A stretch of DNA of 64,000 nucleotides from Modestobacter sp. Leaf380 (GTDB lineage Bacteria > Actinomycetota > Actinomycetes > Mycobacteriales > Geodermatophilaceae). The notes beneath the pieces were generated by a model. The model was given only the letters and a program-made list of their open reading frames with translations. It did not search any database and was not told the origin of the DNA. This document shows, in pieces, positions 7,419-16,442 of the stretch. Each line of letters starts with the position of its first letter. Positions within the stretch are counted from its first letter, which is position 1. The translations under genes and the position numbers were made by a program. The DNA lies in assembly GCF_001424485.1 (NCBI RefSeq), contig NZ_LMQC01000001.1, positions 439,755-503,754 on the forward strand. Direction: 5' to 3'.

Positions 7419-8987
7419 TCAGTACGAGCGGGCCGGGCGCGGGGGGCGCCCACCCTGGCCGCCACCGGTGGGGCGGGCGCCGGGCGAACGGCGGTCCCCG
7501 TAGGTGGGCCGGTCACCGGCCGGGCGGGCCGGACGGTCACCGTAGGAGGGCCGGTCACCGGCCGGGCGGGCCGGACGGTCACCGTAGGAGGGGCGGTCGC
7601 CGGCCGGGCGGGCGGGACGGTCGCCGAAGCCCTCGCGACGGGGACGACGGTCGCCGCCACCCTCGCGACGCGGGCGCCCCGAGGACGAGCCGCCCCGCGA
7701 GGGACGGACCGGACGCTCGACGGGCTCCACGTGCACACCGGAGGCGACGAGCTCGGCGATCGGGGCGTCGCCCGGACGGATCCGGGACACGTCGGTGTTC
7801 ACCGCGGCCTGGCGGAAGCGGCGCTTGGCCTGGCCCACCTGGTCGGGCAGCAGCAGCGAGACGACGACACCCGCGGCACCGGCGCGCGCGGTGCGGCCGG
7901 AGCGGTGCAGGTAGGTCTTGTGGTCTGCCGGCGGGTCGTAGTGCAGGACCAGCGACACGTCGTCGACGTGGATGCCGCGAGCGGCGACGTCGGTGGCGAC
8001 CAGGACCGGCGAGCGGGCGTCGGTGAACGCCTCGAGCGCACGGCGACGGGCCGACTGCGGCAGACCGCCGTGGATCGGCTCGGCCTTGATGCCGACCTGC
8101 TGCAGGTTGTCGGCGAGCCGGTCGGCGCCGTGCTGGGTGCGCACGAAGATGATCGTGCGGCCCGGGCGGGCGGCGAGCTGCTCGGTGACCCGCAGGCGGT
8201 CCGGGAAGGACACGCTGTAGGCGCGGTGCTCGGCCGGCGGCGCGGAGTCCGCGGCGGTGACGACCGAGTGGCGGGCCGGGTCCTTGAGGTAGCGGCGGAC
8301 CAGGCTGTCGACCTCACCGTCGAGGGTCGCGGAGAACAGCAGCCGCTGACCGTCGGTGCGGGTCTGGTCGAGCAGCTCCTTGACCACGGGCAGGAAGCCC
8401 AGGTCGGACATGAAGTCCGCCTCGTCGATGATCGAGATCTCGACGTCGGCCAGGGAGCACTCGCCCTGGTTGATCAGGTCCTGCAGGCGGCCCGGCGTCG
8501 CGATGACGACGTCGACACCGCGGCGCAGCTGCTGGATCTGGCGGTACATCGAGGCACCGCCGTACACCGCAGCGAGCTGGACGCCGTTGGACTGGCCCAG
8601 GGGGGCCAGCGCGTCGTGCACCTGCTGGGCGAGCTCGCGGGTCGGGACGAGCACGAGGCCACGCGGGGCGCGGCGGCCGTGCTGGACGTCCTGGCCGAGG
8701 CGGTGCAGCAGGGGCAGACCGAAGGCCAGCGTCTTGCCGGAACCGGTGGCGGCCTTGCCGAGCACGTCGCGGCCGGCCATGGCGTCGGGCAGCGCCGACG
8801 TCTGGATGGCGAAGGGGTGCCGGATGCCCTTGCGCTCCAGCGCGGTGACCAGCTGCTGCTGGAGACCGAGCTCGGCGAAGGAGGGTCCGGTGGGCTCGGG
8901 GGCCGCCTCGACCACGAGGGTCTCGGTGACGGCCTCGGCGGCCTCAGGGGTGGTGGTGCTGGTGTCGACAGAGTCGAACGAGGACAA
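7419..8987 (-). CDS. DEAD-box ATP-dependent RNA helicase
   Basis: A 522-residue cytoplasmic RNA helicase of the DeaD/RhlE/CshA type. Motifs in order: F-x-x-L-G-L with Q-motif (F-A-I-Q), A-T-G-S-G-K-T (Walker A), P-T-R-E-L, D-E-A-D, S-A-T, and H-R-S-G-R-T-A-R-A-G (motif VI). The last 110 residues are basic and disordered, with RGG-like segments and three copies of a 14-residue repeat (G-D-R-P-A-R-P-A-G-D-R-P-S-Y), a typical RNA-binding tail that probably aids unwinding of structured RNA or ribosome assembly. The start is a TTG at 8985-8987, chosen because GGAG lies seven bases upstream. Confidence 0.93.
   Translation of the reverse strand: MSSFDSVDTSTTTPEAAEAVTETLVVEAAPEPTGPSFAELGLQQQLVTALERKGIRHPFAIQTSALPDAMAGRDVLGKAATGSGKTLAFGLPLLHRLGQDVQHGRRAPRGLVLVPTRELAQQVHDALAPLGQSNGVQLAAVYGGASMYRQIQQLRRGVDVVIATPGRLQDLINQGECSLADVEISIIDEADFMSDLGFLPVVKELLDQTRTDGQRLLFSATLDGEVDSLVRRYLKDPARHSVVTAADSAPPAEHRAYSVSFPDRLRVTEQLAARPGRTIIFVRTQHGADRLADNLQQVGIKAEPIHGGLPQSARRRALEAFTDARSPVLVATDVAARGIHVDDVSLVLHYDPPADHKTYLHRSGRTARAGAAGVVVSLLLPDQVGQAKRRFRQAAVNTDVSRIRPGDAPIAELVASGVHVEPVERPVRPSRGGSSSGRPRREGGGDRRPRREGFGDRPARPAGDRPSYGDRPARPAGDRPSYGDRPARPAGDRPTYGDRRSPGARPTGGGQGGRPPRPARSY
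7500..7630. repeat. 42-bp tandem repeat inside helicase C-terminal tail
   Basis: About three copies of a 42-base unit encoding G-D-R-P-(S/A)... segments (14 codons each) lie within the helicase gene. Copy number is likely to vary between strains because the repeats are nearly identical at DNA level and stay in frame on expansion or loss. Confidence 0.8.
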
Positions 8988-9257
8988 GCGGGAACTCCGA
9001 TACAGATCGGGGCGCGTCCCGTGGGTGGTGCAGGGCTGCCGGGAGGACCGGCGCCTTCACTGGTGATCGCGTGCGTCGACTGTGACGCTGGATCTGCACG
9101 GATGCGCTCTTCCCCGGACAGGACCGTCCGGGAGGATGGCCGGCACTCGCCGGCACACCCAGGTTAGCAGCGATCCGCCCCGTGGCATTCCCGCCGTCGG
9201 GTGGGCAGTGTCACCCCGGGTCTCACCCCCGTGTCGCCCCCCGTGTCGCCCGCAGCG

Positions 9258-10328
9258 TCAGCCGAGCAGGTCGGCGTACCCCGCCCGGACGTCGGCGAGC
9301 AGCCGCGCGCGGTCCTCCTCGGGGAGGAACGCACCGGCCACGGCGCGCTCGGTGACGGTCTGCACGTCGTCCCAGCCCCAGCCGTGCGCCTGGACGACGG
9401 CGGCGAACTCGCTGGTCACCGACACCCCGCTCATCAGCCGGTTGTCGGTGTTGAGGGTGACGGCGAAGCCGGCCCGGTGCAGCCGCCCCACGGGGTGGCG
9501 GGCCAGCGAGGAGTACGCGCCGGTCTGCACGTTGGACGACGGGGCGACCTCGAGGGTCACCCGCTCGTCGAGCACCCGCTGGGCCAGCGGGCCGAGGGGG
9601 CCGCCGTCCTCGGGCACCTCGTCGGCGATCCGCACACCGTGGCCCAGGCGCTCGGCCCGGGCACCGTCCAGGGCGCCGCGGATGCTCTCGATGCCATCGG
9701 CCTCCCCGGCGTGGATCGTGCGGTGGGCGTGCGCCCGGTCCAGCTCGGCGATGGCCGAGGGGTGCCGGTCGGCCGGGAAGCCGATCTCGGGGCCGGCCAG
9801 GTCGAAGCCCACGACACCGGCGTCGCGGTAGCGGACCACCAGGCCGGCGACCTCGTCCCAGCGGTCGGCCTGGCGCATGGCGCACAGCAGCGCGCCGACC
9901 CGGATGGGGGTGCCCCGGTCCACGGCCTCCCGGGCACCGGTGGCGAAGCCGTCGAGGATGGCCTCGACCGCGGCCTCGATCGGCATCCCGGACAGCAGCT
10001 CGGGGGCCATCCGGACCTCGGCGTGCACGACGCCGTCGGCGGCCAGGTCCAGCGCGCACTCTCGGGCGACCCGGTGCACGGCCTCGGGGGTCTGCATGAC
10101 CCCGACGGTGTGCGCGAAGGTCTCCAGGTAGCGGACCAGCGAGCCGGAGTCGGCGGCCTGCCGGAACCAGGCACCCAGGGACTCCGCGTCCTGTGCGGGC
10201 AGCGCGGTGTAGCCCACGGCGTCGGCCAGCTCGAGCACGGTCTGCGGCCGCAGCCCGCCGTCCAGGTGGTCGTGCAGCAGCACCTTGGGGGCGCGGGCGA
10301 GGGTCTCCGGGGTCAGCGGCGCGGGCAT
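9258..10328 (-). CDS. add: adenosine deaminase
   Basis: Zinc enzyme of about 356 residues that converts adenosine or deoxyadenosine to inosine or deoxyinosine. Metal-binding H-D-H-L-D-G-G is near residues 19-25, H-A-G-E holds the active-site histidine and glutamate, and S-S-N and L-N-T-D-N (zinc and catalytic aspartates) follow at the expected spacing. It is the distal gene of the salvage region that also has deoA, cdd and a nucleoside importer on the same strand, separated from them by an ABC exporter pair. About 270 bases downstream to the helicase start show no gene. Confidence 0.95.
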   Translation of the reverse strand: MPAPLTPETLARAPKVLLHDHLDGGLRPQTVLELADAVGYTALPAQDAESLGAWFRQAADSGSLVRYLETFAHTVGVMQTPEAVHRVARECALDLAADGVVHAEVRMAPELLSGMPIEAAVEAILDGFATGAREAVDRGTPIRVGALLCAMRQADRWDEVAGLVVRYRDAGVVGFDLAGPEIGFPADRHPSAIAELDRAHAHRTIHAGEADGIESIRGALDGARAERLGHGVRIADEVPEDGGPLGPLAQRVLDERVTLEVAPSSNVQTGAYSSLARHPVGRLHRAGFAVTLNTDNRLMSGVSVTSEFAAVVQAHGWGWDDVQTVTERAVAGAFLPEEDRARLLADVRAGYADLLG

Positions 10329-10474
10329 CCGCAGGACGCTACCCGCCCCGGGTGGACCGCCGGTGGCAGCCTCGCAGACGAGTCCTGGCCCCGATGGCGG
10401 TCGCAGGGGACGACGACGCGGCGGACCCGAGGACGGGACCGACACACTGCGCGCAGGCAGGCTGCCGCGCTGGG

Positions 10475-11287
10475 TCAGCCGTCGGCCTTGTCCCGCCAGC
10501 GGAACGTCATCACGCACAGACCCAGGCCGATGACGACCCAGGCCAGCAGGACCAGCGCGACCCGGCCCAGCTCCCAGCTGCCGGCCGGTTCGCTCAGCGC
10601 CAGCTGCTCGGGCAGGAACACCGAGCGCAGGCCCTGGGCCATCCACTTGAGCGGGAAGACCGAGGCGATGGTCTGCATCCAGGTGGGGATCTGGTCGAAG
10701 CGGAAGAACACCCCGGAGATGAACTGCAGCACCAGCGCGAACGGGGTGACCGTCGCCGAGGCCGAGCGGCCGTTCTTGGCCAGGCTGGAGACGGCGATGC
10801 CCAGCAGCGTGCAGGCCGCCGAGCCCAGCAGGGCCACCCACAGGAAGGTCAGCCACTGGGTGCCGCTGGGCAGGTCGATGCCGTAGAGCACCACCCCGAC
10901 CAGCAGCAGGATGACGATCGTCGCCACGGTGACCGCGAAGACCTGGACGATCTTCCCGATGAAGTAGGCGCTCTTGGGCATCGGCGTGCCCGACAGGTGC
11001 TTGAGGGTGCCGTCGCTGCGCTCTGTCGCGATGCCGATGGCCATGTTCTGCAGGCTGGCGCCCAGGATGCCCGCGGCGATGACGCCGGCCATGAAGTACT
11101 GGGTGAAGCTGACCCCGCCGCCGATGTCGTAGTCCAGGACGGCACCGAAGACGACCAGCAGGATCACCGGGAACATCAGGGTGAACACGACGGACTCGCG
11201 CTGCCGGAAGAACTCCTTCAGCTCCACCCCGGCGCGGACCCGGTAGACCCGCGCGAGCGCGGGCAGCCGGGTGGTGGGCGCGGTCAT
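10475..11287 (-). CDS. ABC-2 type transporter permease
   Basis: A 270-residue membrane protein with six predicted transmembrane helices and the ABC-2 signature region around G-T-L-K-H-L-S-G-T-P-(M)-P-K-S-A-Y-F, typical of DrrB/NodJ-like export permeases. Its ATG overlaps the stop of the upstream ATPase gene by four bases, so the two form one exporter. The substrate is unknown; relatives export drugs, lipids or polysaccharides. Its insertion between deoA and add suggests a later arrival rather than a role in nucleoside salvage. Confidence 0.92.
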   Translation of the reverse strand: MTAPTTRLPALARVYRVRAGVELKEFFRQRESVVFTLMFPVILLVVFGAVLDYDIGGGVSFTQYFMAGVIAAGILGASLQNMAIGIATERSDGTLKHLSGTPMPKSAYFIGKIVQVFAVTVATIVILLLVGVVLYGIDLPSGTQWLTFLWVALLGSAACTLLGIAVSSLAKNGRSASATVTPFALVLQFISGVFFRFDQIPTWMQTIASVFPLKWMAQGLRSVFLPEQLALSEPAGSWELGRVALVLLAWVVIGLGLCVMTFRWRDKADG

Positions 11288-12177
11288 GCCGACTGGCCGA
11301 TCATCTGCAGGTACACGTCTTCCAGGGTCGGGCGGGCGACGGCGAGGTCGGGCACCTCGCCGGGGAACCGGGCTGCCAGCCCGGCGACGAACGCGGTCGG
11401 GGTGGGCGTGGCCTCGGTGCGGCGGGCGCCGTCCTCGGTCCAGCTGACGACGGCGGGCGCCTGCCCGCGACCGCCCAGCTCGGCGGGGACCGCGACCTCC
11501 ACGAGCCGCCCGGCGGTGATGACGCCGACCCGGTCGGCCAGCTCCTCGGCCTCGTCCAGGTAGTGCGTGGTGAGCAGCATCGTCGTCCCCAGCTCGCGCA
11601 GGGAGCGGATCAGCGACCAGAACTGCCGGCGGGCCTCGGGGTCGAAGCCGGTGGTGGGCTCGTCCAGGAACAGCAGCGCGGGCTTGCCGACGATGCCCAG
11701 CGCGACGTCGAGCCGGCGGCGCTGGCCTCCGGACAGCGAGCGGCCGCGGGCCCTGGCCTTCTCGGTCAGCCCGACCAGCTCGAGGACCTCGGCGGGGTCG
11801 CGGGGGTCGGGGTAGTACGCGGCCTGCGCGGTGAGCAGCTCCAGGCAGGTGAGCTGGCTGTCCCCGGCGCCGGACTGCAGCACGATGCCGATGTCGGCCC
11901 GCCAGCGTCGCCCGCCCGACGCGGGGTCCACCCCGAGCACGGCGACGTCGCCGCCGTCCCGCGAGCGGTAGCCCTCGAGCACCTCGACGGTGGTGGTCTT
12001 GCCGGCGCCGTTGGGGCCCAGGAGCGCGAAGATCTCACCGCGCCGGATGTCGAGGTCCAGGCCGTCGACGGCGTTGCGGTCGCCGTAGCGCTTGACCAGA
12101 CCGCGGACGCTGATCGCGGCGTCGGGGTCCAGCGGGGTGGTCGGCTGCTCCGCGACGGGCGCGGGGGTGGTGCTCAC
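11284..12177 (-). CDS. ABC transporter ATP-binding protein (ABC-2 exporter, DrrA-like)
   Basis: About 297 residues. Walker A G-P-N-G-A-G-K-T, signature L-S-G-G-Q-R-R-R-L-D, Walker B L-L-F-L-D-E-P-T-T-G and H-loop T-T-H-Y-L-D-E-A-E are all present, in the arrangement of drug-resistance exporters. Residues 240-297 form a C-terminal extension common in this subfamily. The chosen start is the GTG at 12175-12177, giving V-S-T-T-P-A before the nucleotide-binding domain; a longer open frame upstream crosses the hairpin at 12207 and is unlikely. It is translationally coupled to the permease downstream. Confidence 0.92.
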   Translation of the reverse strand: MSTTPAPVAEQPTTPLDPDAAISVRGLVKRYGDRNAVDGLDLDIRRGEIFALLGPNGAGKTTTVEVLEGYRSRDGGDVAVLGVDPASGGRRWRADIGIVLQSGAGDSQLTCLELLTAQAAYYPDPRDPAEVLELVGLTEKARARGRSLSGGQRRRLDVALGIVGKPALLFLDEPTTGFDPEARRQFWSLIRSLRELGTTMLLTTHYLDEAEELADRVGVITAGRLVEVAVPAELGGRGQAPAVVSWTEDGARRTEATPTPTAFVAGLAARFPGEVPDLAVARPTLEDVYLQMIGQSA

Positions 12178-12206
12178 GGGGAACGAGTGTCCCCCATCGA
12201 CCTGGG

Positions 12207-12247
12207 TGGAGTGCCACGCAGCAGGGAACCTGCGCTGTGGCACTCCA
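12207..12247. terminator. hairpin at deoA 3' end
   Basis: TGGAGTGCCAC and GTGGCACTCCA form 11 perfect pairs, and further imperfect pairing extends the stem inward to a GAAC loop. It begins two bases beyond the deoA stop and lies upstream of the exporter ATPase start. It is a probable terminator that separates the nucleoside operon from the exporter genes. Confidence 0.75.
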
Positions 12248-12248
12248 C

Positions 12249-13529
12249 TCAGGCGGTGATGCGGTCGACCACCAGGGGCAGCGGGACGTCGTCGGTGTCC
12301 ACCCCGACGGCGCCCTCGAGGGCGCCCAGGGCGCGCTCGATGCGGGAGGCGTCGTCGGTCTGCAGCTCCAGCAGCGGCTGCCCGGCGGTCACCTGCTCCC
12401 CCACCCCGGCGTGCCAGACGACGCCCGCGGACGCCGAGACCGGGTCCTCCTTGCGGGCCCGGCCGGCACCCAGCCGCCACGCGGCGACGCCGAGGGAGAA
12501 GGCGTCCAGCCGGGTCAGCGTGCCGGTGGCCGGGGCCACCACGACGTGCCGCTCGGTGGGCTGGGGCAGGGCCGCGTCGGGGTCCCCACCCTGGGCGCGG
12601 ATCATCGCCCGCCACACGTCCATGGCGCGGCCGTCGGCCAGTGCCGCGGCGGGGTCGACGTCACCGCGGCCGGCGCCGGCGAGCATCTCCCGGGCCAGCG
12701 CCAATGTCAGCTCGACCAGGTCGGCCGGTCCCCCGCCGGCCAGCACCTCGAGGGACTCCGCGACCTCGACGGCGTTGCCCGCCGCGCGGCCCAGCGGGCG
12801 GTCCATCGCCGTCACCAGGGCCACGGTGTGCACGCCGGCGGCCTCACCCAGGCCGACCATGGTGCGGGCCAGCTCGCGGCTGCTCTCGACGTCCTTCATG
12901 AAGGCGCCGCTGCCGGTCTTGACGTCCAGGACCAGCGCGTCCGCGCCCTCGGCAATCTTCTTGCTCATGATCGAGCTGGCGATCAGCGGGATCGACTCGA
13001 CGGTGCCGGTGACGTCGCGCAGCGCGTAGAGCAGCTTGTCCGCCGGGGCCAGGTCGTTGCCGGCTGCACACACCACCGCGCCCACGTCGCGCAGCTGCTG
13101 CACGTACTCCTCGTCGGTGAGCTGCGCGCGCCAGCCGGGGATGGCCTCCAGCTTGTCCAGCGTGCCGCCGGTGTGCCCCAGCCCGCGCCCGGACAGCTGC
13201 GGGACGGCGACGCCGCAGGCGGCCACCAGGGGCGCCAGCGGCAGCGTGGTCTTGTCCCCCACCCCGCCGGTCGAGTGCTTGTCCGCGGTCGGCCGGCCCA
13301 GGCCGGTGAGGTCCTTGCGGACGCCGGAGTCGATCATCGCCTGGGTCCAGGTGGCCAGCTCGGCCGGCGTCATGCCGCGGAAGAACACGCTCATCAGCAG
13401 CGCGCTCATCTGCTCGTCGGGCACCTGGCCGGCGGTGTACGCGCCGATGACCCAGCGGATCTGGTCACCGGTGAGCTCGACGCCGTCCCGCTTGGCCCGG
13501 ATGACGTCGATGGCGTCGTGGGTGCTCAC
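12249..13529 (-). CDS. deoA: thymidine phosphorylase (pyrimidine-nucleoside phosphorylase)
   Basis: About 426 residues. It phosphorolyses thymidine or deoxyuridine to base and deoxyribose-1-phosphate. The signature K-H-S-T-G-G-V-G-D-K-T (phosphate binding) and the preceding S-x-x-R-x-D-x-T segment are present, and the C-terminal alpha/beta domain is complete. The GTG start overlaps the cdd stop by four bases (GTGA), showing coupling. Its product feeds the pathway ending in DeoC, encoded 12 kb away, and the released base can be used by Upp. Confidence 0.95.
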   Translation of the reverse strand: MSTHDAIDVIRAKRDGVELTGDQIRWVIGAYTAGQVPDEQMSALLMSVFFRGMTPAELATWTQAMIDSGVRKDLTGLGRPTADKHSTGGVGDKTTLPLAPLVAACGVAVPQLSGRGLGHTGGTLDKLEAIPGWRAQLTDEEYVQQLRDVGAVVCAAGNDLAPADKLLYALRDVTGTVESIPLIASSIMSKKIAEGADALVLDVKTGSGAFMKDVESSRELARTMVGLGEAAGVHTVALVTAMDRPLGRAAGNAVEVAESLEVLAGGGPADLVELTLALAREMLAGAGRGDVDPAAALADGRAMDVWRAMIRAQGGDPDAALPQPTERHVVVAPATGTLTRLDAFSLGVAAWRLGAGRARKEDPVSASAGVVWHAGVGEQVTAGQPLLELQTDDASRIERALGALEGAVGVDTDDVPLPLVVDRITA

Positions 13530-13933
13530 CGGGCGGCCGCCGCGACCAGGTCCTCGGGGCCGAAGGCGTCCGGGAGCACCTCGCGCATCGGCACGATCCC
13601 CAGCGACACCGTCTCGATCATCATCTCCGCGCCGCCGAACTCCCAGAGCAGCTGCCGACAGCGCCCGCAGGGCATCAGCGGCTGCCCGTCCCCGCCGACG
13701 CACGCGACGGCGACCAGGCGGCCGCCACCGGAGCGGGCCAGCTCGCTGACCATGCCGCACTCGGCGCACAGCCCGATGCCGTACGAGGCGTTCTCCACGT
13801 TGCAGCCGGTGACCACCCGGCCGTCGTCGACCAGCCCGGCGACGCCGACCGGGAAGTGCGAGTACGGGGCGTAGGCGTGCGTCATGGCCTCGCGGGCCGC
13901 CGAGCGCAGCGCGTCCCAGTCGATCTCGGGCAT
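13526..13933 (-). CDS. cdd: cytidine deaminase
   Basis: A 135-residue tetrameric-type cytidine deaminase. The zinc site is C-A-E (in G-L-C-A-E-C-G) with P-C-G-R-C downstream, and N-V-E-N-A-S binds the ribose. It overlaps the upstream permease stop and the downstream deoA start by a few bases, so it sits in the middle of a coupled operon. It converts imported cytidine or deoxycytidine to uridine or deoxyuridine, substrates for DeoA. Confidence 0.96.
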   Translation of the reverse strand: MPEIDWDALRSAAREAMTHAYAPYSHFPVGVAGLVDDGRVVTGCNVENASYGIGLCAECGMVSELARSGGGRLVAVACVGGDGQPLMPCGRCRQLLWEFGGAEMMIETVSLGIVPMREVLPDAFGPEDLVAAAAR

Positions 13934-15204
13934 CAGTGTTCGCCTCTCCGGTACACGAGTCCGTCGGCCTTGGGCATCCGCAGCCGCTGGGAGGCCAGTG
14001 ACAGCACCAGCAGCGTGGTGATGTGCGGGGTGAAGGAGACGATGCCCTCGGGCAGCTCGTCGATGGTCAGGTAGGCGCTCAGCGAGGCCGCGGCGAAGAC
14101 GGCGGCGGTGACGGCCTGGGCCAGCTTGCGGCGGGTGACCTGGTAGACGGCCACGGCCAGCAGCAGGACCGCGACCAGCAGGAGCAGCGCGACGACGCCG
14201 GTGCGGCTGCGCAGCTGCAGGGCGTCGGCGAAGCCGAAGAGCCCGGCGCCGGCGGCCAGGCCGCCGGGGCGCCAGTTGCCGAAGATCAGCGCGGCCAGGC
14301 CGATGAAGCCACGGCCGTTGGTCTGGCCCTCGCGGTAGATGTTGGCGATGAAGACCAGGAAGACACCGCCCAGGCCGGCCAGGGCGCCGGAGACGATGAC
14401 GGCGGTGTACTTGAGCCGGTAGACCGGCACGCCCAGGGAGTCCGCGGCGGCCGGGTTCTCCCCGCAGGAGCGCAGCCGCAGCCCGAACGCGGTCTTCCAC
14501 AGCAGCAGGTAGGCCGCGGGCACCAGCAGGACGGCGACGACGGTGAGCACCCCGACGCCGGAGGACACCCCACGCAGCACCCCGGCCAGGTCGCTGAGCA
14601 GGAACCAGCCCTTGGACTCCAGGTCCCCCAGCAGGTCCGGGCCGGAGGACAGCACCGGCAGGGAGAACGTCGGCGGCCGGGAGGACAGCGCCGGGGACTG
14701 GGTGACGCCACCGCCGGCGGGGTTGTCGGTGTAGAGCGTCTCGGAGAGGAACCGGACGACACCGCCGGCCAGGATGTTGATCGCGACGCCGGAGATGACG
14801 TGGTCGACACCGAAGGTCACGGTGGCCACGGCGTGCAGCAGCCCACCCAGGGCGCCCATGACCAGTCCGCCGACGACCGCGCCCTGCCAGCCCCACTGGT
14901 AGCCGGCGAACCCGGCGCCCCAGGTGCCCAGGATCATCATCCCGTCCAGGCCGATGTTGACCACGCCGGCGCGCTCGGCGAACAGACCGCCCAGGGCGAC
15001 CAGCAGCAGCGGCACGGCCAGCAGCAGGGTGGCGGCCATCGTCGAGGACGACGTCAGCGCCTGCTGCCCGGAGACCACCCGCACGGCGGAGACCAGCACC
15101 AGCAGGCCCACGACGATCCAGGTGATCCGGCGGCCCCGGCCACCGCCCAGGAAGAGCTCGGTCACCGGCCCGCGCGAGGGGGCGGTGGCGACGGCGCTGC
15201 TCAT
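13933..15204 (-). CDS. nucleoside ABC transporter permease (second permease, NupQ-like)
   Basis: A 423-residue inner-membrane permease of the branched-chain/ribose-type (BPD_transp_2) family with about nine or ten hydrophobic segments. Conserved sequence includes G-V-V-N-I-G-L-D-G-M-M near residues 85-95 and G-L-A-A-L-I-F-G-N-W-R-P near the C-terminus, both typical of permeases partnered with BMP lipoproteins. Its start overlaps the previous permease stop by four bases. The neighbours cdd and deoA indicate nucleoside import. Confidence 0.93.
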   Translation of the reverse strand: MSSAVATAPSRGPVTELFLGGGRGRRITWIVVGLLVLVSAVRVVSGQQALTSSSTMAATLLLAVPLLLVALGGLFAERAGVVNIGLDGMMILGTWGAGFAGYQWGWQGAVVGGLVMGALGGLLHAVATVTFGVDHVISGVAINILAGGVVRFLSETLYTDNPAGGGVTQSPALSSRPPTFSLPVLSSGPDLLGDLESKGWFLLSDLAGVLRGVSSGVGVLTVVAVLLVPAAYLLLWKTAFGLRLRSCGENPAAADSLGVPVYRLKYTAVIVSGALAGLGGVFLVFIANIYREGQTNGRGFIGLAALIFGNWRPGGLAAGAGLFGFADALQLRSRTGVVALLLLVAVLLLAVAVYQVTRRKLAQAVTAAVFAAASLSAYLTIDELPEGIVSFTPHITTLLVLSLASQRLRMPKADGLVYRRGEH

Positions 15205-16442
15205 GAGGTGCTCCCCGTCGGGCTGGTGCGGCCGGCGGCGCCGGTGGCGTTGGTCAGGGCGGGTCCGGTGCCGACCGGACCGTCCGGCGGCGGTCCGCCG
15301 TCGGGTCCCTGGCCGCCGCCGGTGCTGCCGTCCCCGGTGGAGGGCGGGGCGACGGCGCTGCCGGACTCGGCCTGGCGGCGGGTGATCCGGCGGGACACCT
15401 CGTTGGCCACGACCACGGCCAGCACGATGGTGCCCTGGATGATCGTGACCACCGAGGACGGGATGCCGGCGATCTGCAGCGGCACCGCCGCCCGGTCGAG
15501 GAAGGCGAAGAGCACCGCGGCGATGGCGATGCCCAGCGGGTTGTTGCGGCCCAGCAGGGCCACCGCGATGCCCAGGAAGCCCAGTCCCGAGGTGAACTCG
15601 GTGCCGTAGGTGTGGTTGGAGCCCAGCAGGTCGGGCAGGCCGATCAGCCCGGCGGTGGCACCGGAGAGCAGCATGGTGGTGAGGACCATCCGGCGGGCGT
15701 TGACGCCGCTGGCCGAGGCCGCCGACGCCGACAGGCCGGTGGCCCGCAGGTCGAAGCCGAACCGGGTGCGCTTGATGACGACCGCGACCACGACGCCCAC
15801 GACGAGGGCGACCAGCAGGAAGCCGTAGAGCTGCCGCGGCGGGTCGGCCAGGCCGATGGCGCCGAAGACCCCGTTGAGCGAGGGGAACCAACCCGACTCC
15901 GGGATCTCCTCGGTCGTGATGATCGAGGCGCCGGGCTCACTGCCGCGCAGCGGGCCGGTGAGCAGGAAGGACGCCAGCCCCAGCGCGATGAAGTTCAGCA
16001 TGATCGAGCTGATCACCTCGCTGACGCCGCGGGTGACCTTGAGGACGGCGACGATGCCCGCCCACACGGCCCCCACCAGCATCGCCACGACGATGATCAC
16101 CAGCACGTGCAGCGGGGCGGGCAGCGAGACCGCGGCCCCGGCGCCGGCGGCGAGCACGGTGGCCATCCGGTACTGGCCCTCGACGCCGATGTTGAACAGG
16201 CCCATCCGGAAGGCCACGGCCACCGCGAGACCGGCCAGGAAGAGCGGGACCGCCCGGTTGAGCACCACCACGATCGCGGTGGTCTGCTGGCTGGGGGTGT
16301 CGCCGAAGTCGACCATCACCTCCAGCGCCCGGAAGGGGTCCACGCCGATGGCCAGCATGACCGCCGCGGAGATCACCAGGGCGATGAGGACGGCCAGGAC
16401 CGGGGCCAGCAGGGTCTGCCCGACACGGGTCAGCGCCTTCAC
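15201..16442 (-). CDS. nucleoside ABC transporter permease (first permease, NupP-like)
   Basis: A 413-residue permease with the segment R-M-G-L-F-N-I-G-V-E-G-Q-Y, the equivalent of the partner motif in the second permease, and G-L-G-F-L-G-I-A-V-A-L-L-G-R-N-N-P-L-G-I near the end of the membrane domain. The last 60 residues form a Gly/Pro/Ser-rich tail that looks disordered and cytoplasmic, an addition not usual for the family. It overlaps the ATPase stop and the second permease start by four bases each, consistent with a fixed complex stoichiometry. Confidence 0.93.
   Translation of the reverse strand: MKALTRVGQTLLAPVLAVLIALVISAAVMLAIGVDPFRALEVMVDFGDTPSQQTTAIVVVLNRAVPLFLAGLAVAVAFRMGLFNIGVEGQYRMATVLAAGAGAAVSLPAPLHVLVIIVVAMLVGAVWAGIVAVLKVTRGVSEVISSIMLNFIALGLASFLLTGPLRGSEPGASIITTEEIPESGWFPSLNGVFGAIGLADPPRQLYGFLLVALVVGVVVAVVIKRTRFGFDLRATGLSASAASASGVNARRMVLTTMLLSGATAGLIGLPDLLGSNHTYGTEFTSGLGFLGIAVALLGRNNPLGIAIAAVLFAFLDRAAVPLQIAGIPSSVVTIIQGTIVLAVVVANEVSRRITRRQAESGSAVAPPSTGDGSTGGGQGPDGGPPPDGPVGTGPALTNATGAAGRTSPTGSTS

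Noticed and set aside
12178-12615. Long N-terminal extension of the exporter ATPase
   Set aside because: The extra frame crosses the deoA 3' hairpin and runs antisense or out of frame in deoA; the GTG at 12177 gives the normal protein.
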